Counted from the first letter of the stretch, positions 49,541 to 60,289 are shown. The stretch: 64,000 nucleotides of DNA from Betaproteobacteria bacterium (GCA_016716425.1 JADJWJ010000001.1:176001-240000), one strand, 5' to 3'. Notes: generated by a model from the sequence alone, not told the origin. Translations and numbers: made by a program.

Positions 49541-51388
49541 TTGAAGCCGACGGATATCGCGCAACCCGACTATTTCCACAAGGTCGTCGATTGTCAGTGG
49601 GCGTGCCCCGCCCACACGCCCGTTCCCGAATACATCCGCCTGATCGCGGCCGGCCGCTACGGCGACGCCTACCTCGTCAACTGGCAGTCAAACGTCTTCC
49701 CGGGCATCCTCGGGCGTACGTGCGACCGGCCGTGCGAGCCGGCATGCCGCCGCGGCCGGGTGGAGGAGGGCGGCGACCGCAAGGCCAAGCCCGAGCCGGT
49801 GGCGATCTGCCGGCTGAAGCGCGTCGCCGCCGACTACAAGGAAGACATCCGCGAGCGGTTGCCCAAGCCCGCCGCGAAGAAGAACGGCAAGCGCGTCGCG
49901 CTGGTCGGCGCCGGACCGGCGTCGCTGACCGTCGCGCGCGACCTGGCGCCGCTGGGCTACGAACTCGTCGTGTTCGACGGCGACGCGAAGTCCGGCGGCA
50001 TGATGCGCACGCAGATCCCGAAGTTCCGCCTGCCCGAGAGCGTGATCGACGAGGAGGTGGGCTACGTGCTCGACCTCGGCGTCGAGTTCCGCGGCGGGCA
50101 GCGCATCGACAGCCTGGGCGCGCTGCTGGCGCAAGGGTGGGACGCCGTGTTCGTCGGCAGCGGCGCGCCGCGCGGCCGCGACATCGACGTCCCGGGGCGC
50201 ACCGAGGCCGCGGCCAACATCCACATCGGCATCGACTGGCTCGCCAGCGTGTCGTTCGGCCACACGACGCGCATCGGCAAGCGGGTCGTGGTGCTCGGCG
50301 GCGGCAACACGGCGATGGACTGCTGCCGCAGCGCGCGGCGGCTCGGCGGCGAGGAGGTCCACGTCGTCGTCCGCTCCGGCTACGACGAGATGAAGGCGTC
50401 GCCGTGGGAGAAGGAGGATGCCGCGCACGAGGGCATCCCGATCCACAACTACCTGGTGCCGAAGGCGATCACGCACGAGGGCGGCCGCCTCACCGGCGTG
50501 ACGTTCGAGAAGGTCGCGCCGAAGTACGACGAGCGCGGCCGCCGGCAGTTGATCCCCACCGGCGAGTCCGATGTGCACTTCCCGTGCGACGACGTGCTGG
50601 TCGCGATCGGACAGGAGAACGCGTTCCCGTGGATCGAGCGCGACCTCGGACTCGACTTCGACGACTGGGGCATGCCGGTCGTCGACAAGGCGACGATGGC
50701 CTCGACGCGGGCGGGGGTGTTCTTCGGCGGCGACGCCGCGTTCGGCCCGAAGAACATCATCTGGGCGGTCGCGCACGGCCACGAGGCCGCGATCTCGATC
50801 GACCTCCACTGCCGCGGCGAGGACGTCGCGCGGCGGCCCGCGCCGCACACGACGCTCGTCTCGCAGAAGATGGGCATCCACGAGTGGAGCTACGACAACG
50901 CGATCACCGGCGACCACCGGTTCCGCGTGCCGTTGAAGGACACGAAGCTCGCGCTCAAGAACATCCGGATCGAGGTCGAGCTGGGCTACGACGAGAAGCT
51001 CGCGTTCGCCGAGGCGCAGCGGTGCCTCAACTGCGACGTGCAGACGGTGTTCGCGGGCAAGCTGTGCATCGAATGCGACGCGTGCGTCGACATCTGCCCG
51101 ATGGACTGCATCACGTTCACCGCCGACGGCGACGAGGCCGACCTGCGCACGCGGCTGCGCGCGCCGGCGGAGAACACCGCGCAGGCGCTCTACGTCGGCG
51201 GCAACCTGAAGACCGGCCGCGTGATGGTCAAGGACGAGGACGTGTGCCTGCACTGCGGGCTCTGCGCCGAGCGCTGCCCGACCGGCGCGTGGGACATGCA
51301 GAAGTTCCTGCTGGAGATGGCGCATGCCGACGACCGCTGCCGGACGCGCCACGCGCCGGCGCCGCGCGTCAGCGTCGCCGTGGCCTGA
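49541..51388 (+). CDS. NAD(P)H/ferredoxin oxidoreductase-like protein with two [4Fe-4S] centres (KorC-like)
   Basis: A 615-residue protein from a TTG start after GGAGGAGATTG. The N-terminus has DCQWACPAHTPVPEYIRLI and GRTCDRPCEPACRRGRVEEG. A first FAD fold is VALVGAGPASLTVARDLAPL and a second VVVLGGGNTAMDCCRSARRL. The C-terminus adds a two-cluster ferredoxin domain, CIECDACVDICPMDCITF and CLHCGLCAERCPTGAWDMQ. Such proteins pass electrons between NAD(P)H and ferredoxin. It precedes a KOR alpha-beta pair, a layout recalling korC with korAB of Thauera, where the third subunit links KOR to NADP. A family-A repeat lies between it and the alpha gene. Confidence 0.85.
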   Translation: MKPTDIAQPDYFHKVVDCQWACPAHTPVPEYIRLIAAGRYGDAYLVNWQSNVFPGILGRTCDRPCEPACRRGRVEEGGDRKAKPEPVAICRLKRVAADYKEDIRERLPKPAAKKNGKRVALVGAGPASLTVARDLAPLGYELVVFDGDAKSGGMMRTQIPKFRLPESVIDEEVGYVLDLGVEFRGGQRIDSLGALLAQGWDAVFVGSGAPRGRDIDVPGRTEAAANIHIGIDWLASVSFGHTTRIGKRVVVLGGGNTAMDCCRSARRLGGEEVHVVVRSGYDEMKASPWEKEDAAHEGIPIHNYLVPKAITHEGGRLTGVTFEKVAPKYDERGRRQLIPTGESDVHFPCDDVLVAIGQENAFPWIERDLGLDFDDWGMPVVDKATMASTRAGVFFGGDAAFGPKNIIWAVAHGHEAAISIDLHCRGEDVARRPAPHTTLVSQKMGIHEWSYDNAITGDHRFRVPLKDTKLALKNIRIEVELGYDEKLAFAEAQRCLNCDVQTVFAGKLCIECDACVDICPMDCITFTADGDEADLRTRLRAPAENTAQALYVGGNLKTGRVMVKDEDVCLHCGLCAERCPTGAWDMQKFLLEMAHADDRCRTRHAPAPRVSVAVA

Positions 51389-51427
51389 TGGTCCATGCCG
51401 AAATGAGTGCAGGCATTCGCCATGCTT

Positions 51428-51505
51428 CCGTCGTCCCCGCGAAGGCGGGGACCCAGTGGCGTGCAACGAAAGTCGCCGGGTTCCCGCCTTCGCGGGAACG
51501 ACGGT
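51428..51505. repeat. Dispersed inverted-repeat element, family A, copy 5
   Basis: CCGTCGTCCCCGCGAAGGCG on the left and CCCGCCTTCGCGGGAACGAC on the right frame a core of about 25 bases. It sits in the 164-base gap between the KorC-like gene and the second KOR alpha gene. Confidence 0.75.
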
Positions 51506-51552
51506 GCCTTGATCATGCATCCGAGTAACGCCCGACAGACGTCAAACTGAAC

Positions 51553-53394
51553 ATGGACGTAACCCCCCGCTACAACGACTTCGTCGTCAAGTTCGCCAAC
51601 GTCAACGGCTCCGGCTCGGCGTCGGCCAACGGCCTGTTCGCGCGCGCCATTCTGCGGATGGGCGTGCCGGTCGCCGCGCGCAACATCTTCCCGTCCAACA
51701 TCCAGGGCCTGCCGACGTGGTACGAGGTGCGCGTCGTCGAGGACGGCTGGCGCGGCCGTCGCGGCGGTGTCGACCTCGTCGTCGCCATGAACCCGCAGAC
51801 GTGGGACAAGGACATCGCCGAACTGGACTCCGGCGGCTACCTGTTTTACGACTCGACCAGGCCGTTGCCGCCGTCGCGCTTCCGCGACGACGTGACGACA
51901 CTCGGCATTCCGCTGACCGCCATCTGCAACGCCGAGTACACGGACGCGCGGCAGCGGCAACTCTTCAAGAACATCATCTACCTGGGCGCGCTCTCCGCGC
52001 TGCTCGACATCGACCCGGCGGAGATCGAGAAGCTCTTCGGCGAGCAGTACAAGGGCAAGGAAACCCTGCTCGAGTCGAACCGCAAGGCGTTCCGGATGGG
52101 CCGCGATTACGCGCTCGCCCATTTCGCCTGCCCGCTGCCGATCCGCGTGCGCCGCAGCAACGCGGTGGGTGAGCGCATCTTCATCGACGGCAACAGCGCG
52201 GCGGCGCTGGGCGCCGTCTACGGCGGCGCGACCGTCTGCGCGTGGTACCCGATCACGCCGTCGTCGTCGCTGGCCGAGGCGTTCCAGCAGTACTGCCGCA
52301 AGTACCGGACCGAACCCGCGACGAAGAAGAAGCGCTACGCGATCCTGCAGGCCGAAGACGAGCTGGCGTCGATCGGCATGGTGATCGGCGCCGCGTGGAA
52401 CGGCGCGCGCGCGTTCACCACGACGTCAGGCCCCGGCGTGTCGCTGATGCAGGAGTTCCTGGGGCTCGCGTACTTCGCCGAGGTGCCGGTCGTGCTGTTC
52501 AACGTGCAGCGCGGCAGCCCGTCGACCGGGATGCCGACGCGCACGCAGCAGGCGGATCTCCTGTCGTGCGCATACGCGTCGCACGGCGACACCAAGCACG
52601 TGATGCTGTTCCCCGAGGATCCGACCGAGTCGTTCGCGATGGGCGCGCAGGCGTTCGACCTGGCCGACCGCCTGCAGACGCCGGTGTTCGTGATGCTCGA
52701 CCTCGACATCGGCATGCAGGACTGGCTGACCGCTCCGTTCGCGTGGGACGACGCGCACCGGATGGACCGCGGCAAGGTGATGACGAGCGCGGAACTCGAG
52801 GCCGGCCGCGACTTCGGCCGCTACCTCGACGTCGACGGCGACGGCATCCCGTTCCGCACCTACCCGGGCACGCACCCGACGAAGGGCAGCTTCTTCACGC
52901 GCGGCACGTCGAAGGACCGCTACGCGCGGTACACGGAGGAGGGGCCGGCCTACGTCGACAACATGCAGCGGCTGCTGCGCAAGTTCGAGACGGCCAAGGC
53001 GCGGGTGCCGGCACCGGTCATCACGAAGGCCGTCAAGCCGACGAAGAGCGCCGTGGTCTGGTTCGGCTCGACCAGCGCCGCGATGGCCGAGTCGCTGGCC
53101 GCGCTCGAGCTCGACGGCATTCACCTCGACCAGATGCGCATTCGCGCGTTCCCCTTCGCCGACGCGGTGGCCGAGTTCATCGGCGCGCACGAGCGCGTGT
53201 TCGTCGTCGAGCAGAACCGCGACGCGCAGATGAAGTCGCTGCTGGTCAACGAGTGCGGGATCGATCCCTCGAAGCTGATCTCGGTGCTCCACTACGACGG
53301 CACGCCGGTGACCGCGCGCTTCATCACGCGCGAGATCGCCGAGAAGGCGCGCCTGTTCAACGTCATGCCGCTGCGGCGCTCCGGCGTCGGCTAG
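51553..53394 (+). CDS. korA: 2-oxoacid:ferredoxin oxidoreductase, fused gamma-alpha subunit (set 2)
   Basis: A 613-residue protein. Gamma-type start VVKFANVNGSGSASANGLFA and RNIFPSNIQGLPTWYEVRVV at about 10-70. The alpha part has DGNSAAALGAVYGGATVCAW, then YPITPSSSLAEAFQQYCRK, QAEDELASIGMVIGAAWNGA, TSGPGVSLMQEFLGLAYFA and FNVQRGSPSTGMPTRTQQAD. The C-terminus, VFVVEQNRDAQMKSLLVNEC, is typical of KorA. It differs enough from set 1 to be an older paralogue, so the substrate may also differ. The beta gene is separated by a suspicious poly-G stretch. Confidence 0.9.
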   Translation: MDVTPRYNDFVVKFANVNGSGSASANGLFARAILRMGVPVAARNIFPSNIQGLPTWYEVRVVEDGWRGRRGGVDLVVAMNPQTWDKDIAELDSGGYLFYDSTRPLPPSRFRDDVTTLGIPLTAICNAEYTDARQRQLFKNIIYLGALSALLDIDPAEIEKLFGEQYKGKETLLESNRKAFRMGRDYALAHFACPLPIRVRRSNAVGERIFIDGNSAAALGAVYGGATVCAWYPITPSSSLAEAFQQYCRKYRTEPATKKKRYAILQAEDELASIGMVIGAAWNGARAFTTTSGPGVSLMQEFLGLAYFAEVPVVLFNVQRGSPSTGMPTRTQQADLLSCAYASHGDTKHVMLFPEDPTESFAMGAQAFDLADRLQTPVFVMLDLDIGMQDWLTAPFAWDDAHRMDRGKVMTSAELEAGRDFGRYLDVDGDGIPFRTYPGTHPTKGSFFTRGTSKDRYARYTEEGPAYVDNMQRLLRKFETAKARVPAPVITKAVKPTKSAVVWFGSTSAAMAESLAALELDGIHLDQMRIRAFPFADAVAEFIGAHERVFVVEQNRDAQMKSLLVNECGIDPSKLISVLHYDGTPVTARFITREIAEKARLFNVMPLRRSGVG

Positions 53395-53404
53395 TGGAAC
53401 AGGC

Positions 53405-54295
<891 letters not shown>

Positions 54296-54379
54296 GAGTC
54301 CGTTCCCGGCGCTCCGATGCGCCGTCGCGGGAGACGCCGCCGCACCTGATCCCTGACCTCTGACACCTGATCCCTGAAC

Positions 54380-55435
54380 ATGACCTACCTCGCCAAGCCG
54401 AAGATCCACCATCCGTCGCTGCCGAGGAACGCGCTCGGCTACACTCGGCGCGACTACGAGGGCGCGATCTCGACGCTGTGCGCGGGCTGCGGCCACGATT
54501 CGATCTCGGGCGCGATCATCCAGGCGTTCTTCGAGATGGACATCGAGCCGCACCGGGTGGCCAAGCTCTCCGGCATCGGCTGCTCGTCGAAGACGCCGAC
54601 GTACTTCCTCGGCAATTCGCACGGCTTCAACAGCGTGCACGGGCGCATGCCGTCGGTGCTCTCCGGCGCGGCGTGCGCCAACCGCGACCTGATCTACCTC
54701 GGCGTGTCCGGCGACGGCGATTCGGCGTCGATCGGCATCGGCCAGTTCGCGCACGTGATGCGCCGCGGCGTGAACATGGTCTACATCGTCGAGAACAACG
54801 GCGTCTACGGCCTGACCAAGGGCCAGTTCTCGGCGACCGCCGACAAGGGCAGCAAGAGCAAGCGCGGCGCGGTCAACAGCGACGAGCCGATCGACCTCGC
54901 GATGCTGGCGCTGAACCTCGGCGCGACCTTCGTCGCACGCGGCTTCTCCGGCGACAAGGCGCAGCTCGTCCCGCTGATCAAGGCGGCGGTCGCGCACCAC
55001 GGCGCCGCGTTCATCGACGTCGTGAGCCCCTGCGTCGCGTTCAACAACCACGCGGGCTCGACCAAGAGCTACGACTACGTGCGCGAGCACAACGAGGCGG
55101 TCAACTTCCTCGACTTCATCTCGCCGCGCGACGAGATCACGACCGAGTACGCGCCGGGCGAGGTGCGCACGGTCGTGCTGCACGACGGCGGCGCCATCCG
55201 CCTGCGCAAGGTCGACGACGGCTACGACCCGGCCGACCGCGTTTCGGCGATGTCGTTCATGGAGTCGCGCCGCGCCGCCGGCGAGGTCGTCACGGGCCTC
55301 CTGTACCTGCACGAGGACACCGCCGACATGCACGACGCGCTCGACACGGTGGACGCGCCGCTCAACACGCTTTCCGACGTGGACCTGGTGCCGGGCGACG
55401 CCGCGCTGGCGGAACTGAACGCCTCGTTGCGCTGA
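54380..55435 (+). CDS. korB: 2-oxoacid:ferredoxin oxidoreductase beta subunit (set 2)
   Basis: A 351-residue TPP-binding protein. STLCAGCGHDSISGAIIQAF holds the cluster-binding Cys residues, followed by KLSGIGCSSKTPTYFLGNSH and GFNSVHGRMPSVLSGAACAN. The TPP motif is GVSGDGDSASIGIGQFAHVM with VENNGVYGLTKGQFSAT. The C-terminus, SPCVAFNNHAGSTKSYDYVR, is characteristic of this KorB branch. It pairs with the alpha gene upstream. The direct repeat TGATCCCTGA before its ATG (CACCTGATCCCTGACCTCTG, then CACCTGATCCCTGAAC) is odd and may lie in the artefact margin. Confidence 0.92.
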   Translation: MTYLAKPKIHHPSLPRNALGYTRRDYEGAISTLCAGCGHDSISGAIIQAFFEMDIEPHRVAKLSGIGCSSKTPTYFLGNSHGFNSVHGRMPSVLSGAACANRDLIYLGVSGDGDSASIGIGQFAHVMRRGVNMVYIVENNGVYGLTKGQFSATADKGSKSKRGAVNSDEPIDLAMLALNLGATFVARGFSGDKAQLVPLIKAAVAHHGAAFIDVVSPCVAFNNHAGSTKSYDYVREHNEAVNFLDFISPRDEITTEYAPGEVRTVVLHDGGAIRLRKVDDGYDPADRVSAMSFMESRRAAGEVVTGLLYLHEDTADMHDALDTVDAPLNTLSDVDLVPGDAALAELNASLR

Positions 55436-55454
55436 GCGCGCCGACCCCCGGCGG

Positions 55455-56474
55455 TCAGACGACGTAGCCCTCGAGCGTCTCCGCGGCGAAGAGCTCCTCG
55501 GGATCGAGGCGCCGCTTCGACAGTCCCTGCTCGTGGTGATAGCGCAGGAAGACCTCGAGCGTGGCGCGATTGCGCGCGAAGCCGTAGGGCCACCAGTCCG
55601 CGCCCATCTCGTGCACCGCCTCCTCGACCCCGGCGGCGAGCCACGGGAGCATCACCTTGGACGCGGCGGTCTCGGAAAGGTCGGCGTAGGCGAGCCGCTG
55701 CGACTCGGCGAATGCCTTCGCGAGCGACTGCGCGATCCAGCGGTTCGCATCGTAGACCTCGCGCCGGATCGCGATCGTGTGCATGATCGGAAAGACCCCG
55801 GTGCGTCGGAAGTAATCGCGTTCGACCGTCTTGAAGTCCGGGAACAGGCGGGCGACCCGATCCGGCCGGGACCGGAACGTCGACGGCGCGCGCGCCGTGT
55901 ACAGCGCGTCGATCTCGCCGTCCGCGAGCATCTTCGCCAGCGTCCGGTCCGCGCCGATGCGTTCGACGACGATGTTCGGCGGCAGGTCGAGGCGCACCTT
56001 CTCGTCGCGTCCCGGGGCTTCCTCGCCGCCCGTGACGTAGCGGACCGCGTCGACCGGAAGCCCGTGGTCGTCGGCGAGAACGCCCCGGATCCAGACAGGC
56101 GCGCTCATCTGGTACTCGGGGCAGCCGACCCGCCGGCCGGCGAGGTCGCGCGGCGCGCGGATGCCGGCATCCGCGTTCACGAAGATCGACCCGTGCCGGA
56201 AGCAGCGCGAGGGAAACACCGGGATGGCGACGAACGGCGGCGGATCGCGCCCGAGCGTGACGCAATACGACGACAGCGACAACTCGGCGACGTCGAACTC
56301 CCGGTGGCGCAGCATCCGGAAGAACGTCTCCTCGACCGGCATCGCGAGGAAGTTGAGGTCGATCCCGTCCGGCTGCACGCGGCCGTCCGCGAGCGCCTGT
56401 GTGCGATCGTAATTCCAGCAACCGAGCGTCAGTGCGAGTCGCGGCATCTGCTTCCCGGCCGGCGGCGCGGTCAC
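55455..56474 (-). CDS. 4,5-dihydroxyphthalate decarboxylase-like protein (periplasmic-binding fold)
   Basis: A 339-residue protein. It opens with LALTLGCWNYDRTQALADGR, then FDVAELSLSSYCVTLGRDPP, IPVFPSRCFRHGSIFVNADA and DLAGRRVGCPEYQMSAPVWI, matching the 4,5-dihydroxyphthalate decarboxylase group of PBP-fold proteins. The later GADRTLAKMLADGEIDALYT and KTVERDYFRRTGVFPIMHT agree. True decarboxylase activity is not certain in this fold. It overlaps the Bug receptor gene by four bases (ATGA), so both belong to one operon. The operon ends here; 20 bases separate it from korB. Confidence 0.82.
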   Translation of the reverse strand: MTAPPAGKQMPRLALTLGCWNYDRTQALADGRVQPDGIDLNFLAMPVEETFFRMLRHREFDVAELSLSSYCVTLGRDPPPFVAIPVFPSRCFRHGSIFVNADAGIRAPRDLAGRRVGCPEYQMSAPVWIRGVLADDHGLPVDAVRYVTGGEEAPGRDEKVRLDLPPNIVVERIGADRTLAKMLADGEIDALYTARAPSTFRSRPDRVARLFPDFKTVERDYFRRTGVFPIMHTIAIRREVYDANRWIAQSLAKAFAESQRLAYADLSETAASKVMLPWLAAGVEEAVHEMGADWWPYGFARNRATLEVFLRYHHEQGLSKRRLDPEELFAAETLEGYVV

Positions 56475-57466
56475 TCGCGCTTCATTCCCGCCGCCTGGAT
56501 CGCCTTGGCCATGCGGGCGTTCTCGTCGGCAATCGCTCTTGCGTAATCCGCCGGCCCGCCGCCGATCGCCTCGATGCCGGCGGCCTTCATCTGCGCGATG
56601 GTGTCCGGTTGCCTGGCGATCGCCGCAACCTCGCCCGCGATCCGCTGGACGATGTCGGGCGGCGTCCCGGCCGGCGCGAGCACGCCGACGATCGGGGCGA
56701 AGTCGAAGCCGGGGATCAGCTCGGCGATCGCCGGCAGGTCCGGGGCCTGCGCCGAACGCTGCTCGGAGTTGGTCGCCAGCAGGCGCACGCGTCCTTCCTT
56801 GACGAACCCGGACAGCGACGGATACGCCGACATCAGGACCTCGACCTGGCCGCCGACGAGCGCCGGCACCGACTGGCCGGTTCCCTTGAACGGCACGTGG
56901 ACCATGTCGAGTCCCAGCGCGGTCTTCATCGCCTCGATCGTCAGGTGGTGGGTGCTGCCGATCCCCGACGAGCCGTAGTTCACCTGCCCCGGGCGGGACT
57001 TGACGTAGGCGATGAACTCCGCGAGCGTCGTTGCCGGGACCTTCGGATGCACGGCGAGGAACAGCGGGGCGCGCGCCACCAGCGCGACCGGTACGAAGTC
57101 CTTCTGCGGGTCGTACGTGAGCTTCGAGTAGATCGCCGGGTTGATCGACAGCATCGACCCGTCGGTGACCAGAAACTGGTAGCCGTCGGCCGGCGTCGAG
57201 GCCAGCAGGCTCGCCGCCACTCCGCCATTGGCGCCCGGCCGGTTGTCGATGATGACCGACTGCCCGAGCCGGTCCCCCAGTCGCTGGGCGACGATCCGCG
57301 CGACCGTGTCGGGCAGGCCGCCGGCCGCGTAGGGAACGACGAAGCGGATCGGCTTGCTCGGGTAGCCCGCCGGTTGCGCGTGGATGGTCGCCGGGGCGAC
57401 CGCGCCCAGCGCGGCGAGCGCCGCGAGGACGAAGCGGAGGACGGGAACACGGAACATGGCGATCAT
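56471..57466 (-). CDS. Bug/TctC-family periplasmic solute-binding protein
   Basis: A 331-residue exported protein, signal FRVPVLRFVLAALAALGAVA. The Bug family motifs are clear: YPSKPIRFVVPYAAGGLPDT, VARIVAQRLGDRLGQSVIID, NRPGANGGVAASLLASTPAD, GYQFLVTDGSMLSINPAIYS and VNYGSSGIGSTHHLTIEAMK. Such proteins capture carboxylates or aromatic acids for tripartite transporters; TctA and TctB genes are not in the window. The Bug gene is the second from the end of the IclR-divergent operon. It suggests the ligand is an aromatic or dicarboxylic acid metabolised by the neighbours. Confidence 0.9.
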   Translation of the reverse strand: MIAMFRVPVLRFVLAALAALGAVAPATIHAQPAGYPSKPIRFVVPYAAGGLPDTVARIVAQRLGDRLGQSVIIDNRPGANGGVAASLLASTPADGYQFLVTDGSMLSINPAIYSKLTYDPQKDFVPVALVARAPLFLAVHPKVPATTLAEFIAYVKSRPGQVNYGSSGIGSTHHLTIEAMKTALGLDMVHVPFKGTGQSVPALVGGQVEVLMSAYPSLSGFVKEGRVRLLATNSEQRSAQAPDLPAIAELIPGFDFAPIVGVLAPAGTPPDIVQRIAGEVAAIARQPDTIAQMKAAGIEAIGGGPADYARAIADENARMAKAIQAAGMKRE

Positions 57467-57560
57467 CGGCTAACCTCCTCGAGGACGAGACTCGTTCGAC
57501 GTTGCGACCGTCGCGACGCCGGTGGCGTACCGGCTCCTGCTGCGCCGGCGCGCGCGGCGC

Positions 57561-59725
57561 TCACGCTGCCACGCGCGGGCGACCGGGTGCGCTCGCCGAC
57601 TCGCGCTCCCGGAACGCAGCCGCGAAGTCGGCCTGGACGAGCGGCGGCATCGTCCGGTAGCCGCCCCGTCCGAGCGCGCTCATGCGCGCCTGTGCGCACA
57701 GCGCGTGCAGGTCGGCGCCCGACCAGCCGTCGGTGCGTTGCGCGAGGTCGGCGACGAGCCGCTCCTCGCCCGGCGCGAGGGCAACGCCGTGGACCTCCAG
57801 CCCCAGGATCGCACGGCGATCGTCGACCCCCGGCAGCGGCACGTAGAGGTGCATGCCGAGCCGGCCCGGCCGCAGCACCGACGGATCGACGAGGTCGATC
57901 CGGTTGGTCGCCGCGATGACGACGACCTGACCGTGCGTGCTTTCCATGCCGTCCAGCTCGGCGAGCAGCTGGTTGACCACGCGCTCGGTGGTGCGCGAAC
58001 CCGAGTCGGCGCCGCGCATCGGTGCGAGCGCGTCCAGCTGGTCGAAGAACACGATCGAAGGCGCGAGCTGGCGCGCAACGCGGAAGATGTGGCGAATGGC
58101 CTCTTCGGACTCGCCCAGCCACTTGGTGAAGACCTCGGGGCCGTCCATCGCGAGGAAGTTGACGCCGCACTCCTTGGCCAGCGCCTTCGCCAGCAGCGTC
58201 TTGCCGGTGCCCGGCGGCCCGTAGAGCAGCAGCCCGCCGGGCGGCGTCACGCCGGCCGCGCGGAAGACCTCCGGCGACTTGAGCGGCCGCTCGACCGAGT
58301 TGCGCAATTGCTCCTTGACCTCGCCGAGCCCCCGACGTCCGCCCAGGCGACGTCGGGAATCGTGACGAACGCCTCGCGGATCGCCGACGGCCGCACCTTC
58401 GACAGCGCGTCGTCGAAGTCGCGCGGCGCCACTTCGAGCATCTCCTCGGTGACACGAAAGGCCGCGAGGTGATCGAGCAGCGCCGAGGAGCTCCTCCGCA
58501 GCGCGTTCAGCCCCGCCTCGCGGCAGAGCTCCATCAGGTCCGCGCCGACGAATCCGTGCGTGACCGCGGCGACCTGCGGCAGGTACGCGGTCGCGTCGGC
58601 CGACAGCGGCATCTCCCGCGTGTGGATGTGGAGGATGTCGAGACGGCCCTCGGCGCCCGGCGGGCCGATGAAGATCTCGCGGTCGAAGCGACCGGGGCGC
58701 CGGAGCGCAACGTCGATCGCGTCGACGCGGTTGGTCGTGCCGATCACGACGAGACCGTCGACCTTCATCAGGCCGTCGAGCAGCGACAGGAGCTGCGTGA
58801 CCATGCGCACGTCGGACTGCGCACCCGACTTCTCGCGGTGCGGGGCGATCGCGTCGAGCTCGTCGATCAGCACGATCGACGGCGCGTGATGCGCAGCCTC
58901 GGCGAAGATCTTGCGCAGGTTCGCCTCGGTCTCGCCGTACATCGTGCCGACGATGTCCGGCCCGTTGATGTAGTGAAAGCCGGCCTTGACCTCGTTGGCG
59001 ATCGCGCGCGCGAGGTAGGTCTTGCCGCTCCCCGGCGGGCCGTAGACGATGATGCCGCGCGGCGGCAGGATGCCCAGTTGGCGGTAGACCTGCGGGAACT
59101 GCAACGGCAGCTGGATCAGCTCGCGGACGAGCTTGATCTCGGACTTCATGCCGCCGACGTCCTCGAAGGTGACCTCCTCGTCGACCTTGACGCCGCCGCT
59201 CGCCGGAACGTCGACGTGGATCTTCGTGCGATCGGAGACGACGCCGAAGTCCGGCTGGCACTTCGTCACCTTGTAGGTGGTGCCCGCCGTCGAGTCGTGA
59301 AAGGTCGCGTACACGACCGAGCCGCGGCCGAGCGGGGTCCGGTTGGCGACGAAGCTCTCGGCCAGGTGCTCGATCAGATGGTGCGCCGTCGACACGTCGA
59401 TCGGCGGCATCAGCGTGACGCTCTCCAGCACCGGCACAAAGGGGTAGCGCGACACCTCGACCTGCTGGTTGATCTTCGCCTTGGTCGCCGTGCGCAGGAA
59501 CCGGTCGAGCCGGATCAGCCCGCTGCCGCGATCCTCCTCGTAGGGCTCGCCGACGCGCGCCGGGATCGGGTAACGCGTCGTCTCGGTCGCGATGCGGATC
59601 ACGTCCCCGGGCCGCAACTGCTCCGCGGCCATGACATCCGGGTCGATGTGCGCGAGGCTGCGGCTCGCGACGTTGGTGAGCTCCGACCGCAGGCGGTCGA
59701 CGGCGAGCATGATCGGTCGGGTCAT
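57561..59725 (-). CDS. CDC48/VAT-type AAA ATPase with one-base frameshift
   Basis: Two reading frames join into a 721-residue N-D1-D2 AAA protein once one base is restored in the CCCCC run at 58329-58333 (GGGGG on the coding strand), where DVGG should continue as LGEVKEQL. D1 has Walker A GPPGSGKT and Walker B IVLIDELDAIAP, with RRPGRFDRE. D2 has Walker A GPPGTGKT, but its Walker B reads IVFFDQLDALAP, with Gln in place of the catalytic Glu, and RPGRLGMH in place of RPGRFDR. D2 thus probably binds but does not cleave ATP. The first part, about 1-190, matches the N-domain. Frame break may be a sequencing error; otherwise it is a pseudogene. It lies among cupin and catabolic genes. Confidence 0.85.
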
Positions 59726-59752
59726 CGGGGTCGGGGGCGGGCGGTGCGCCGC

Positions 59753-60289
59753 TCAGGGCCGGTAGTCGGGTGAGACCTCGAGCTGTTCGAAACCGCTGCC
59801 GCGGTCGACCCACATCGCCTGGAACGTGTTGGGCTCGCAGCAGATGAGCTTTGCCGGCCGGTCCGGGTCGGTGTTGAAGTGCTGGACCGTGACGCCCTTG
59901 AGCCTGAGCGGGAGCTGGACGACGTCGTTGGCAGACCAGTGGTGGCGCTGGCCGTCCATCAGCGTGTAGCCCTGTCCCTCCCAGACGAAGATCACCTGGT
60001 TGCCCGGGTGGTGGATCCGGCCGGAGCGGCTCCCTGGCGGGATCTCCTGGACGAACAGCGCCAGCGTGTTGATGCAGGGGCTCTTGAGCGCCGGATGCAT
60101 GTACCACGGCATCAGCCCCTGCTGGTTGTTCTCCTGCGGCAGCTGGCTGCCCTTGATGAGCCAGACCGACTTCTCGAGGTCGGCGCGCTGCCGGTCGCGC
60201 ATTTCCAGGATTTCGTTCCACAGGTTGCGGCCGGAGACCTCCTCGGCCATCCGCTGCATCCGCTCGACGTCCTGGTGTCCTTCGCTCAT
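59753..60289 (-). CDS. Cupin-domain protein
   Basis: A 178-residue protein. The cupin fold shows in LALFVQEIPPGSRSGRIHHP, then GNQVIFVWEGQGYTLMDGQR and HHWSANDVVQLPLRLKGVTV. The metal-site His positions are in RIHHPGNQ and in TVQHFNTD. It resembles gentisate-dioxygenase-like or polyketide-type cupins but without a safe assignment. Start ATG at 60289 follows AAGGAGCGACGC. It is downstream of the second cupin and upstream of the AAA gene. The N-terminus is a helical DVERMQRMAEEVSGRNLWNE. Confidence 0.8.
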   Translation of the reverse strand: MSEGHQDVERMQRMAEEVSGRNLWNEILEMRDRQRADLEKSVWLIKGSQLPQENNQQGLMPWYMHPALKSPCINTLALFVQEIPPGSRSGRIHHPGNQVIFVWEGQGYTLMDGQRHHWSANDVVQLPLRLKGVTVQHFNTDPDRPAKLICCEPNTFQAMWVDRGSGFEQLEVSPDYRP

